A stretch of 64,000 nucleotides of DNA. Source: Trichomonas vaginalis G3 (taxonomy: Eukaryota; Parabasalia; Trichomonadida; Trichomonadidae). This document shows positions 10,607 through 21,467 of this stretch, in pieces. Within the stretch, counting starts at the first letter, position 1, and each line of letters opens with the position of its first letter. Under the pieces are notes generated by a model that was given only the letters and a program-made list of their open reading frames with translations, was not told where the DNA came from and searched no databases. A program made the position numbers and the translations under genes. The stretch is taken from contig NC_067208.1 of NCBI RefSeq assembly GCF_026262505.1, forward strand, positions 11,417,962-11,481,961, written 5' to 3'.

Positions 10607-11316
10607 ATGACAGTATTTGAAGATACGTTCATCTATACTGTCCTTGATGAATCATTGAGAACTGCTACTTTTGGGACAGGAAATAGAAATGTTGATGGTA
10701 ATGGTTTTGTAAAAGGCACATTGATATCAGGAATTGTTAGAATTCCGGATACAATGAATAATTATAAAATAATTTCTCTCAGTACATGTTCATTAAGAGC
10801 ATGTCACTTAATCACTGAAATAACTCTCCCAAATTCACTTGTTTCATTGGATTCAGTATCTTTAATTATATAAATTCAATCACGAAATTAACTTTTCCAC
10901 CATCAATAGAAGTGTGTGGTGATTATATAGACGCTTTTGTAAATGCAACTTACATTTCTTTTGAAAAAGGTTCAAAACTCAGATCGGTCGGTAATTATTT
11001 TTTAAGACTCTGCTATAAAATAGAAACACTTATCTTGCCATCCACATTAACTTCAATAGGGAAAATCAATTGCTTTCAAGACAATAAAAAGCTGAAATTA
11101 GTTATATATTTTGGCGAAGGAGATTTTCAAAATTTAAATGCATTAATCAACTGCAGTAGTATAACTTTTAAGGTATCTGAAAGATATCCTTCCTCATATT
11201 TTGCAAATATTCATGTTTCTCAATTCTATCCAGTTTTGTGCAGAACTTATTCAAATAATTACATGAAATCATTCTTTAAAATTCTCTTTAATATCTGGTT
11301 GTATAATTATTACTAG
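10607..11316 (+). pseudogene. Decayed BspA-like leucine-rich-repeat gene
   Basis: Two successive frames read as one BspA-type LRR protein: 'ISGIVRIPDTMNNYKIISLSTCSLRACHLITEITLPNSLVSLDS' and, in a different frame, 'NSITKLTFPPSIEV...YISFEKGSKLRSVGNYFLRLCYKIETLILPSTLTSIGK'. The pattern 'L..I.LP.SL.SIG' is typical of the large trichomonad BspA surface family. The two parts are separated by a stop and a frame change near 10860-10880, and the second part has no good start codon, so this is a pseudogene or remnant of a host gene. It lies between the two copies of the segmental duplication. Confidence 0.65.
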
Positions 11317-11408
11317 AAAGACATGTTTTATCTTGTTGTTCCACTTCTAATCTAAAATTTTGATCTATAATGATATGAAATAATTCCGCAGCATTTGCCC
11401 TTAGTTAT

Positions 11409-12209
11409 TTAAGAGATCAGAAATCAGACAACAAAATCAGCAGCAACAACAAGGACAACAACAGCAACAAACACAAGAAAAGACATCATCTTCATCAAAG
11501 AAATCCAAGAAAGAAGTTCAGCAACAAGAGCCACCTCCACAACCACAAGAGCCAGCTCCTGTTCAACATGGCCAAGGCAATGAGATCGTTCGAAGAATGT
11601 CAATCGCTCCAGAACCAAGTTACAAACATGTTGCAAACTCAAAGCTGCATGAAATCCTTCTTAAGATTTTTGTTGTTTCAGATGTGATTAAATACACGAT
11701 TGTCACAACCGACGTTCCAGACTCGAACAACCGATGTTCATCGTGGTTCTTGTGGTTTTGGAGGTGGCTTTTGTTGCAGCATAAGGATGGAGTACACATG
11801 GTCATTGAAGAAATTCGAATCATAGCGATCTAATTTTGCAAAAGCTGCCGGTCCATGTTTCTCAATTCGACCAACAACAGGATTCATTGAACCAGGTCAA
11901 ACAACAACATTCAAAGTTATGTTTGCTCCAGAAGAAGTCTATGATTTGCTAAAGCACCAGGAACACGCATTTAAGCGAATTGAGATGATCAATCCAACAG
12001 CCGATCTTTATGAAACAGTTTGGACACCACCAAATGAACAATCAACCGAATGCATTCTCAGGAAAACATTATTTCTTCACATTCTCATACACACCGAAGA
12101 CAGCTTGACTGATTGAGTCACTATGGGAATTTGAAATTCCAAAACACGGAGTTAGAGTTCCTTTCCTCTTTGTTGGTCGTATTGCCCATTAAATTTCCAC
12201 TCAACAAAT
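11409..12209 (+). pseudogene. Decayed second copy of the HYDIN 3' end
   Basis: Base-level similarity to 7710-8725 of the HYDIN-like gene: the Gln-rich linker, then 'MSIAPEPSYKHVANSKLHEI', then the C-terminal end and the same 3' flank (ATTGCCCATTAAATTT). Relative to the parent it has several frame changes. One block of roughly 180 bases corresponding to 8250-8430 is gone. Bases 11743-11777 are replaced by an inverted copy of the nearby Gln/Pro-rich segment (about 11521-11555). It cannot encode the parent's C-terminus. Element 1 inserted just after its stop. Confidence 0.85.
12204..12209. repeat. Target-site duplication of element 1, left copy
   Basis: ACAAAT directly before the element terminus AGTAGTATATG; repeated at the right flank. 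Six bases is the usual Polinton target duplication. Confidence 0.9.
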
Positions 12210-12630
12210 AGTAGTATATGTGGAAGGGTTGTGTGACTTTTTTTGTAAACGTAAGAATTCATGCAATATCGAGCGATTTTGTATCATTTTTTTTAACATA
12301 TGAAGTAAAAAATGTATGATTCTGACGGTTTTTATTCTTACGTTTTTGAATAAATCAAGATTTAAAAAATTTTCAAAATTGTAAGACATTTACACTCAGC
12401 CCATATATTTATTTATAAACGCATTAAAAAATTAACATTAATTTTAAAATAATTTATTTTTTATCTTTTATAAAAGAAGCTATATATAGATGATGTCAGA
12501 TATTCCACGATTAATTAAACATTGTTTAAATCCTGAATGGAATCAATGGAGTCATAATCAAAGACCTCATAAACGAGTAAAAGATTCACTACCATAATGA
12601 AATAAAAAATAAAAAAATAAACTTTAAAAA
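12210..12630. repeat. Element 1 left terminal inverted repeat
   Basis: 421 bases repeated in inverse at 31025-31445; I found no difference in the stretches compared. It begins AGTAGTATATGTGG and ends in an A-rich run just before the polymerase region. It carries a 35-codon frame at 12490. Confidence 0.9.
12490..12597 (+). CDS. Tiny ORF inside element 1 left TIR
   Basis: A 35-residue frame (MMSDIPRLIKHCLNPEWNQW..., ending VKDSLP) with Trp, His and basic residues, present in both TIRs by symmetry. Nothing comparable is recognised. The ATG follows an AT-rich TATATATAG stretch. It could be a small peptide gene or chance; element 2 also carries a gene in its TIRs, which makes the position notable. 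Confidence 0.3.
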   Translation: MMSDIPRLIKHCLNPEWNQWSHNQRPHKRVKDSLP

Positions 12631-12674
12631 TTATGTCTTACATTTTTGAATAATTTATTTTTAATTCGTATGAA

Positions 12675-15600
12675 ATGAGCGTCAAAACTAACAACGTTAA
12701 AAAATTAGGATTCACAAACGAGGAAATAAAGGATATATTAGATGAGATGTGTTATGAAGTTAGTAAATATTATTTAAGAAATTGTCAAAAATTTGCCGAG
12801 TTATTAAATGATTTAGATTATGATGGAAAAATGAATAAAGAGGATGTTATAAATTTCTTATATCCCACATCTGAAGAAGAAAAACCTAAAGAACCTGATG
12901 TTTTCCCTGAATATTATGAAGAACGGATTAAAGATGATGATGAATACAATGAAATTGAAAGACTGGAAAAAATAAGAGATGAAATAGATGAAAAAATTAA
13001 GGAATTAAGAGAAGTTGAAAAATATAATGAAAATGAAGTAGAGGGTTTAATGAATATCCCAGCTTCAGAATCAGCAGTTCAGAAATCTCATGAAGAAAGA
13101 TATAAAAATTATGTCTCAGAATCAACACAAAATTTATTAGATGGCGAAATAGATGAAACACTTTCAGAAGAAGGTACTAAATTTATTCGTAAACATAAGT
13201 TACAATTTATTGATAATGAAAAATACCCTTGTATCTTACTTTCACCCCCTCTCGATTCTGAGAAATTCAAAAAAGCTCTTAAAAATGTGACATATGCAAC
13301 TAATACGATTAAGAAAGAAGATCATGATATTTACACAAATTATTATTTAAATAAATGCACAGGTGTTGATAAAGTTTTTGATTTATTAGATAAAATATCA
13401 AAAGAAACCATTGGAACATATAAAATTTTGTGTGATTGTGGTTTCATTATTGAAGATACCAATAATGTTTCATATGAAAGAACAGCACCGAAGGAAGACG
13501 AAGTTGAAAGGTCTATACCATTCGTTATTAAGAATATAAAAGATATGAAAACTTATAAACATTATATTTATTCATTTATTTCAGAAAAAATGGAAGCAAC
13601 CCATAAAACATCTTCTCATCATTTTATAGCTATTCATACATTCCTTTTCAAAGTTGTGAAATTAAATAAGACAGGAATTAGATTTAATGTATCAGGGTAC
13701 ACATTCTTCAGTAAATTAAAATGTATTCGTCACGTCGCGGATGATAAAAATTTATGTGTTCTTAATTCATTTTATGGGCTTTAAAAAATAAACTTTATTT
13801 TTTAATTTTTTATTCTTACATAAATGAACAAAAACGGAACAGCTAAAATGAATGATAATCAAATTAGAGCAGAAGGTAGAAGGTTATTTAAACGCTTCTA
13901 TAACATTCCTGATGGTGTTAATCCTAAAACTCGTAGAAGCTATTTAAATGAAGCAATAGATGCATATGAAGGGTTTGACATTTCATCAGAAAGTGAGAGA
14001 TTAGCGAGAATGTTAAATGTTAATATTGATTTCTATTATTGTGATCCTCAACCAGAAGACGTGGATATAAATAAGGTAGACTTTCCATTAGTGGATTCAA
14101 TAATGATAGATCCAGAATTTGAAACAGTAAATATTTTATTAACACAGAGTCCATGTGGAAAACTTCACGCTGACAGAATAACAGACGTTGAAGCACTCAC
14201 CGGCTATAGAGTTTGTCCATATTGTAAAGAAGAAGTTTATTCTATCCGTGATGATCCAGAAAGGAAAAACCAAAGAAGATTTTTAAAGCATTGTGAGAAA
14301 TGTAAAGAAAATAATGGAAGATTAATTAAAGACGTTCAGTTGCAAAAGACACAGCAACCATATGCACCACATATTACGAAACAGAAGATATATCAGTGGT
14401 TATTAGCTCATAATTTGCAGGAATATTATCAACCGACAAGATATTATATTACTTTTGACTTCGAAACATTAGAGACTAAAGAAGAATTACAACTTTCTGA
14501 GTGTGCAACTTTGAACGCTTACTTAAAACCATTCATGGTATCATCAACGGTTAAATTAAACGATAAAACATATACGAGGAATTTTTGCTTAACTTCGAGT
14601 GATTCTTTTATTTCTGATTGGATTGAGTTTTTATTTTCAACCTGTTCATTAGTTGCTAAATCAAATATTGAACAATATGAAGAATTAATGAAGTCGCAAA
14701 CGGACCAAACGGCGGGGACTTTGTCTCATACATTAAATGAAAAACAGAAGGAAGCATTTAAAGAACTTCTAGATGAGGAATTCAATAAAGTGAATATCAT
14801 AGGTTTTAATTCGGGAAAGTTTGATTTAAATTTAATTCTTCGTGATTTAAACACTGCAAAATGGAAAATAAAATCAATGCTGGGTTCTTCTTCTCAATTT
14901 AAGCAAGTCATTGTAAAGAAAACAAACGCTCATATGAATTGAGATTTATTGACATCAGAAATTATATAGCGGGTGGGACATTAGACCAATTCACTCAAGA
15001 TTTCGGAAACAATAAATCACGTGTTAAATCCTTTTTCCCTTATCAATTCATCACATGGGAGAATTACGAAGAAGAATTATATAAAGAGGAACCATTCACG
15101 AAAGATTCATTTTATTCAGCATTAACCCAAGAAACTATATCAGATAGTGATTATCGAAATATCTCAATGATGCTAAAAACTTTAAGAATAGATTAGAATA
15201 TTTTATTCATTATTGCAATAAAGATGTTGAAATTATGATTGACCCAATTGATAAAATTATTGAAGAAACATTTGTTTATAAATTGATATGCTTCATAATC
15301 TTTCTTTATCATCGAATGCTTCAATGATTCGTTACGCTTTAGCATATAAAGACTTTAATCCTAATGAAAAATATCCTGAGGAAGAGATAGAATCAAGTTT
15401 TGAATTAACGAAAAAGTATTGGAAATATAAAATTGAATCATATAAGAAACAAGATGAAAAAGCAGAAAGGGATACTAAAAATAATGTTTCAATGGATGAT
15501 TTTCAATACTATCACGATTTAATCCTTTCATCTAAATGCAAAATGTGTGGTAAAGCGTTTACATATGCAAATAAACCAACATTGGATAGAATCGATAATG

Positions 15601-17297
15601 AAAAACCACATACTAAAGAAAATTGTCAGTTAATGTGTTGTTATTGCAATGTCGTGAAATCAAATAAAGATGAAGATGTTCAACGTTTAAGAATCAATTT
15701 AAGAAATTATGCATTAAAAAATAATTTACCAATGACTTTAGATTCAGTTGAAGCTTATCACATTCTCCGTAATGGAATTACTGGTGGTCTATCAAATGTT
15801 CAACATCGTGTTAATCTTAAAGGAATCACGCACATTAATAAACTTTCATATAATCCAGAAACTAAAACTGTATCAAATGAGGACACCACCAACATTATGA
15901 CTCATTTCGTTGGAGTTGACTTTAATTCATTATATCCTTCATCATTTTCATCTAATCCTCATGATTTCATTCAATATACTGACCATAAAATGTGTATGCC
16001 GGGAAGATTGAATGGTGTTATCATTTGTGATACAGCAACAAAGAAAGCAAAAGCATTGGGAATAATTAAGAAGAAAAATACTTTATTCGTGGCTGAAGTA
16101 AAGGGTCACATTGATGAAAAATACATTAATGATTACATAAACTTTTTACCGATAATAAGAAACTTAGATATTATCACAGATGAAAAAACAATTGGCAGTT
16201 TTATGTATAATTACATGAAATCAAACAATCTACCAGTTGACCAGAAACAGAGAAAATTAACTCAGTTATCATCAACACACAACCAATATCAACCATTTTC
16301 TTCTTATTATCTTTGGTATCTAATCGACAGATTTCATTTTATCATTGATGATATTCAATCAATTTTAACATTTACGAAAAACACTTGTTTTAATGAATTT
16401 GCGAACAAATTTATGAATGAAAGACAAAAGGCTGAATTAGAAGGAAATAAAGGAAAAAGTTTATTTTGCAAGATTTCGCTTAATGGATCATATGGTTACG
16501 ATGCAATGAATACACAAAATTACGCAAAGACTAAAATAACGAATGCACAGAGGGCACGCGTTGCATGTATGTCAAATAAGTTTAAAAACATAAGAGAAAT
16601 AGGTGAAGATACATATCAAGTGATGCTTAAAGATAGATTTTATAGATGTGATACATGTTTACAAGAGGCATTCTTCACTTTAGATAATGCTAAATACTGG
16701 TATTTGGTTTTCATTTATGATTTTATGTATAAATGCATGGATGTTAATCGTTTTCATTTCATTGAAGGTGATACTGATTCATCTTATTGGGCAATCGCTG
16801 GCGACCCAAATCTTCCTAACACTCAAGCATTTCAAGCAATTGTTACCGATAAACAATTTTATGATAAAAACATTTTCAAATTCGCACCATTTGATTTCTT
16901 CTGTTTTGATGAGAAATTTAAACCTAAATTAAAGAATAAAGCTGAAGAAAAAGCACATGAGAAGAAGTTATTGGGTTTAGCAATTGAGAAACAAGGTGAT
17001 AACATGGTTGCTTTATGTCCTAAATGTTATACATCATTCAACGGTTCAATTGATGGAAGTGATTTTAAAAAGATTGCACAAAAAATGAAAGGTGTTAGTT
17101 TACGACAAAATAAGCAATTAACACCTAAAAAATATTTGGATATAATAAATGATAAAGTGATATTTGATGGTCAGAATATTAATTTACAACTTAAAAACGG
17201 GTCAATGACTCGCTTAACAATCGGTAAGACTGCATTAACAGGAGCACACACTAAGGCTGTATGTTGTGAAAATGGATGTTGTATGCCATTTATTTAA
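12675..17297 (+). pseudogene. Element 1 protein-primed DNA polymerase B region (fossil)
   Basis: Polinton PolB with a long N-terminal extension. The region holds, in order: an acidic N-terminal domain resembling that of element 2 PolB; a part with CxxC...HxxxC zinc-binding spacing (CPYCKEE...FLKHCEKC); exonuclease motifs FDFET, FNSGKFD and YCNKD; a Cys-rich HNH-like insert (15529-15665: CKMCG, LDRIDN, HTKENCQLMCCYCNVVKSNK); then polymerase motifs A (DFNSLYPS), B (KISLNGSYG) and C (GDTDS). Protein-primed PolB replicates the element from its ends. The region is broken into several reading pieces. It is much diverged from the element 2 polymerase, so the two elements are different lineages. Confidence 0.85.
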
Positions 17298-17325
17298 TAC
17301 AATTTAAAATTTTATTCTTAATGAA

Positions 17326-17463
17326 ATGCCACAGAAGAGACAAAAGGAACCAAATCGATTTATACCAAATGTTTTTTTAACTTTCAGATTCCAAATAATC
17401 AACCACAACGAATTTTTAAATCCCATCACAGCATCAACAGCAACAACAACCGCCACCATTTGA
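17326..17463 (+). CDS. Small ORF between polymerase and integrase
   Basis: A 45-codon frame (MPQKRQKEPNRFIPN...) after a T-rich leader ATTTTATTCTTA that resembles the leader of other element genes. No family recognised. The remaining bases to 17570 contain Gln/Asn-codon-rich sequence without a clear frame. May be a remnant. Confidence 0.25.
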   Translation: MPQKRQKEPNRFIPNVFLTFRFQIINHNEFLNPITASTATTTATI

Positions 17464-17578
17464 TACCGTTTTAGAAGAAGGAACCGTTAATGATGGGATT
17501 CAATATGTAAATAATGGTTTTGATACTATGATTCAAAGAGGTGGGCACCCTTAAAACATTGATTTTATTTTTATATAA

Positions 17579-19099
17579 ATGGATAACGTAGATTTAAAAA
17601 TTTTAATTGCTGATTTAGTATTTAATCAAAATTTTCTTGATTATTATGATTTAAAAGCATATCTCCAAAAATATGATAACAATATAACGGGTGATGATAT
17701 GGAATATTATTATCCATATTATAAAAATGAAATTTTGAAATATCATGATAGAATAATTTCTAAAATTAAAGACAAAATTAAAAATAATGAATATTCAAAG
17801 GGAAAAACTAAATCACAACTTAAACAGTTGAAAGATTTCAAGAATAAAGTATTAACAGAAGAAGATATTGATGAATTATATAAATTATATAATCCTGAGC
17901 CGCAAAAGCCAAAGGAACAAAAACAAAAGGTGCAAAACGCCCAGGTCCTTCAGACCATAAATGAAGCACAAGCTTTAATTTATGATTCATTAGTTAAACC
18001 ATATTCAGCCCGACTTTTAAATGAAGATCAACTTTTGGAATTCATCCTTCAACATAAACTCGAAGCGGGAAAGTATATCAAACCTTTATATACAGCATAT
18101 TTAAAACAAATGAATAGAATACATCCAGAATTAATGAAGGAAGGAATGAAATCCAAAATCAAAGCAGATAAAATTAAACCACTTGCAACACCAAAACCTC
18201 CAACGACAGTACCTCCTCCTCCTTCGATTAATCCTTCATCATTCACTTTATTATATCCATTTCAAACATTAAAGAAGCAAAAAGATTTTAAAAAGTATTT
18301 CAAAATATTAAATAAACCAATTGACCCGAAAATTCAACCGTTAAAGGAAAAATTTAGTCGCCCTTCATTTGCACCATATCCATATTCATACGAAATCGAT
18401 CATCTGGAATATTCAAAAGGAAACGTTACTTATTTATTTGCCATTAACATTAACACTAGATATTTATATTGCATTCCGGTGAAAGGGAAAACAGAACAGG
18501 AAACAAGAAGAGCTATTCAATACTTACTAGATCAGGAAAGAGTAGATAATATCAGGGGTGATGGTGATAAAGGATTTCAGGCAGCTATGGCTCATTATTT
18601 CCCACAAATTAATTTTTTCTTTTCATCCTCTCCATATACGTTTCATAATAAAATAGTTGATGCGGTAATGAGAACTCTTAGAGATGCGTTAGGGGTTAAC
18701 GGTCAGATATACTGGGATGGAAATCATGACTCCATCATACAACAGTTAGTATATTATTACAATAATACATGGCATAGAACTATAAACATGAAACCAGTGG
18801 AAATGAAAAATGATATTTCAAAAGAATGGGAATATATTAGAAAGCAAATGGAAAGGTTGAATGATGTTAAACGTGAACAAATTAATTCGGGGCTCATGAA
18901 TTTTAAACAAGGGGATAAAGTTTTGATTCATCTCGATTATGGAAAAACTGATAAATCAATGACAAAAAGAAGACGAAGATTTGACACAATAGCTGAATTT
19001 GTTAGATATATTAACGGCAATGCATTAGTTGAAGTTGACAATAAATTAATTGAAATTCCGATTTATTTTATTACTCCATTATATTTAAATAATATTTAA
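17579..19099 (+). CDS. Element 1 retroviral-type integrase
   Basis: 506 residues. The N-terminal half is helical and charged with no recognised domain. The core (about 265-420) is an rve-type integrase: 'YSYEIDHLEYSKGNVTYLFAININTRYLYCIPVKGKT' around the first acidic position, 'IRGDGDKGFQAAM' around the second, then 'AVMRTLRDALG' and 'YYNNTWHRTINMKPVEM'. The C-terminal ~90 residues (FKQGDKVLIHLDYGK...FDTIAEFVRYING) are an SH3-like DNA-binding tail. In Polintons this enzyme inserts the linear element and creates the 6-bp duplication. ATG follows TTTATTTTTATATAA, the leader seen at several element genes. Confidence 0.85.
   Translation: MDNVDLKILIADLVFNQNFLDYYDLKAYLQKYDNNITGDDMEYYYPYYKNEILKYHDRIISKIKDKIKNNEYSKGKTKSQLKQLKDFKNKVLTEEDIDELYKLYNPEPQKPKEQKQKVQNAQVLQTINEAQALIYDSLVKPYSARLLNEDQLLEFILQHKLEAGKYIKPLYTAYLKQMNRIHPELMKEGMKSKIKADKIKPLATPKPPTTVPPPPSINPSSFTLLYPFQTLKKQKDFKKYFKILNKPIDPKIQPLKEKFSRPSFAPYPYSYEIDHLEYSKGNVTYLFAININTRYLYCIPVKGKTEQETRRAIQYLLDQERVDNIRGDGDKGFQAAMAHYFPQINFFFSSSPYTFHNKIVDAVMRTLRDALGVNGQIYWDGNHDSIIQQLVYYYNNTWHRTINMKPVEMKNDISKEWEYIRKQMERLNDVKREQINSGLMNFKQGDKVLIHLDYGKTDKSMTKRRRRFDTIAEFVRYINGNALVEVDNKLIEIPIYFITPLYLNNI
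17929..17958 (+). repeat. 30-bp patch shared by integrase and fibre genes
   Basis: Within the integrase gene. It matches the fibre gene (24594-24623, minus strand) at 27 of 30 bases, in the same reading phase, giving QNAQVLQTI versus QSTQVLQTI. It is richer in G/C than its surroundings. Confidence 0.6.
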
Positions 19100-19118
19100 T
19101 TTTTTTATTTCGTAAGAA

Positions 19119-19435
19119 ATGAGTGACAACGAAGCAGTCAAGAGTCCTGATTTAATTAAGATTCAGAGTCCTGACGATGAATATAAAGAAACTAAACAGA
19201 ATTAAATCAAAAATATGCTATTACAAAAAGAAGCCACAATGCGGTGGGGTTGATGCCCATAAACTAAAGTAATTGAAAACGATAAAGAGAAGAAGGAAAT
19301 AATTGAAAAGTTAGAAACTTACCATTCAATCCTTAAACTGAGTGAAGCAAAAATAAAAGAATTTAATAGAATAAATAAATTGATTGGAAGAGATGAATTT
19401 AATAAAGATGAATTTTTAAACTCTATCCAAATTTA
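19119..19435 (+). pseudogene. Small charged gene region after the integrase
   Basis: Begins MSDNEAVKSPDLIKIQSPDD after a TTTTTATTTCGTAAGAA leader and later reads as a charged coiled-coil-like peptide (EKKEIIEKLETYHSILKLSE). It looks broken. No family recognised. It marks the end of the plus-strand replication block of element 1. Confidence 0.4.
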
Positions 19436-19445
19436 ATTTTTTCAG

Positions 19446-19764
19446 TGTCACCATGTCACCAGGTTAATTAACTTCTCTGAAAAAATGAGACAACATGACA
19501 TTTTGACAACATCACAGGAGGAAGGCAGTTATGACTTATTTTTGAAGAACTGAAGGTGCTACCATGTCACCATGTCACCAGGTTAATTAACTTCTCTGAA
19601 AAAATGAGACAACATGACATTTTGACAACAACACAGGAGGAAGGCAGTTATGAATTATTTTTGAAGAACTGAAGGTGCTACCATGTCACCATGTCACCAG
19701 GTTATTTAACTTCTCTGAAAAAATGAGACAACATGACATTTTGACAACAACACAGGAGGATTAA
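19446..19764. repeat. 119-bp tandem repeats, left side of cassette
   Basis: Two full and one partial copy; AGGTTAATTAAC or its variant recurs at 19461, 19580 and 19699. Units contain CATGTCACCATGTCACCAGG and GACAACATGACATTTTGACAAC. An inverted copy lies at 23101-23207, so the repeats bracket the minus-strand cassette. Confidence 0.85.
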
Positions 19765-19789
19765 TGCAAAAATAAATTCCAATCATACT

Positions 19790-20290
19790 TTATAAAGCTT
19801 CATTTACAGGTATTTCATCGTCAGTAAATGAATCCTCATTATCGTTTGGTTCAACCTGTTTATATAATCCTTTCATTTCTTCTTTCAAAACATAACACCA
19901 TGTTTGTTTATCGTCTATTCTTCTATGTTTCCTATCACATTTATCCTTAATGCTCATTTGAAAGTTTTTGTCTTTCATGTCTGATGGTTTGCAGAATAGA
20001 GCATTTTTACACGTCATACCCGCACACAATTCATCATAATGTGTATTTATCCATACATCTAAAGGATTTGTTGATAATTCAATTAAATCTTGTTTGGCTT
20101 CAGTCATCGGTATGATTCGTACATTAAATGATGAAAGGTCATATTGCATAAAATACGTCAGTAAATTATCATAAAATTCCTTTGTGCATGAATTCATCAA
20201 ATTCTTGAAGTAATCAAATTGACCCTTAAATTTACCATTAACTCTTAAAACTACGTATCTTCTGTCTCCAACTTCAATTTTGACAGGGTA
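19790..20290 (-). pseudogene. D5-like (SF3) helicase C-terminal fragment
   Basis: The translation contains 'IEVGDRRYVVLRVNGKFKG..DYFKNLM', 'FYDNLLTYFMQYDLSSFNVRIIPMTEAKQDLIELS' and 'PLDVWINTHYDELCAG', the pattern of the region after the ATPase core in D5-like primase-helicases of large DNA viruses, virophages and plasmids. No Walker motifs are present in the window for this protein, so only a fragment is here, inside the repeat-bracketed segment. Helicases of this kind are not a standard Polinton part, which suggests the segment came from another kind of element. Family assignment is by pattern only. Confidence 0.5.
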
Positions 20291-20299
20291 GACGTTTTG

Positions 20300-20665
20300 T
20301 CATGATTTCATCGTAATGAGTGTAAATGACCCAAAATATATTTTAGGGTAGAAGGGTAGATCTAACCTCATTTCTAACCTCTTTTCTACCCTCTTGCGAT
20401 TTTCATACGGAATCTCTTCTCTCGGTTTTCCGAGGGAAGCAATCATATGAGGAAATTCTTCTAAAAGTTCTTTTGTCTGTTGGTTTTCAAACCAATGATA
20501 TGCTTGCTTTGTAGAACGAAGAGCATTCATTATACTTTGCATTTGGTACATGTCATCTTTGACCGAACGAATGAGGCGAAGTTGTTTGTTATATTGTATG
20601 TATTCGTATTCTTCATTTATGGCTTCATGAACGATAGCAGTTGTTGTGTTCTCTGATGTTGACAT
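20300..20665 (-). pseudogene. KilA-N protein, partial copy (cassette gene 3, element 1)
   Basis: Starts MSTSENTTTAIVHEAINEEYEYIQYNKQLRLIRSVKDDMY, nearly identical to the start of the gene at 53819 in element 2, including STKQAYHWFENQQTKELLEEF, the KilA-N part. The copy is broken and its end is occupied by an operator-like array. KilA-N is a DNA-binding domain of large DNA viruses and phages. Confidence 0.7.
20345..20392. promoter_or_regulatory. Operator-like palindromic array, element 1 type (a)
   Basis: AGGGTAGAA GGGTAGATCTAACC followed by TTTCTAACC and TTTCTACCC: short GG(G/T)TAGA arms in both orientations around AGATCT. Confidence 0.6.
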
Positions 20666-20747
20666 TACTGTCATTTCATACAAAATAACAATAATTTTAA
20701 AACTAACTTTATTTTCTGACTTTCACAAAAGACCAAAAATAAACGCT

Positions 20748-21358
20748 TTACATGTATTTTTCAGCAACTTCGTCAAATAATTTTATAGCTTTATCTATCT
20801 CATCTACTTCAAACGTTTCTTTACCTTTCATGGGAGCACCATACATTTTCTCAAAAACTTCAAGCAGTTCTGTTTCAGCAGCTCTCATATCATTAACGAA
20901 CACAACCTTGACTCTATTGACTGTACTGTCATATCTTTGAGTTATATTATATGTTCTTCCTATCTTATATCTCTTTGTATTGAAGTCCTTCGGTTTCTGA
21001 ACGATGTAAAGTAAGCCTTCACTGCAACGTTCTGAGTCGAATGAACCATAAGTTATGAAGTTATATCCAACAACTGGTCTAACCATAACAAAACTATTGG
21101 TATAAGACTTTTGTCTATAAGATATGCTCTTGTTCCATGAAATGCTACTGATATCATAAGCTCAGGATTTCTTGTCAAAATTTTCTGAGTAGAAGCAATT
21201 CTAACCCAGTCCTTTGTTTTCTTTCCAGATGGTGTTATAATGTCTGACAAAGAATATTTGTTGTATTTCTTTGAGTATCTTACGTTTAAATCACCTATTC
21301 TAACCACTTTGGTGTCATTGTCAATCTTTCTAACTGTTTCAAACTCAATGTTTGACAT
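20748..21358 (-). pseudogene. KilA-N + GIY-YIG (T5orf172-type) protein, cassette gene 2, element 1
   Basis: Counterpart of the intact gene at 53119-53730 and very similar to it throughout. It has an N-terminal KilA-N-like domain (SNIEFETVRKIDNDTKVVRIGDLNVRYS, GKKTKDWVR) and a C-terminal GIY-YIG/T5orf172 domain (LLYIVQKPKDFNTKRYKIGRTYNITQRYD...MRAAETELLEVFE...KGKETFEVDE). The combination is typical of selfish or regulatory genes in large DNA viruses. Looks broken. Preceded by the leader TTTTATTTTGTATGTAA used by the cassette genes. Confidence 0.75.
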
Positions 21359-21467
21359 TACTGTCTTTACATACAAAATAAAAAATTTTCTTAGAAAAAA
21401 TTAGCGTTATTTTTCTAACTAATGAAATTCATGAAATTTGGTCATTTTTCAGACAAAAATAATGTTT

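Noticed and set aside
12201-12389. Minus-strand frame at the left end of element 1 (and its mirror 31266-31493)
   Set aside because: It runs across the TIR terminus into flanking host DNA, so it cannot be an element gene; it is open by chance in AT-rich sequence.
19446-19764. CRISPR-like reading of the 119-bp tandem repeats
   Set aside because: Units are contiguous near-identical copies without unique spacers, and the genome is eukaryotic.
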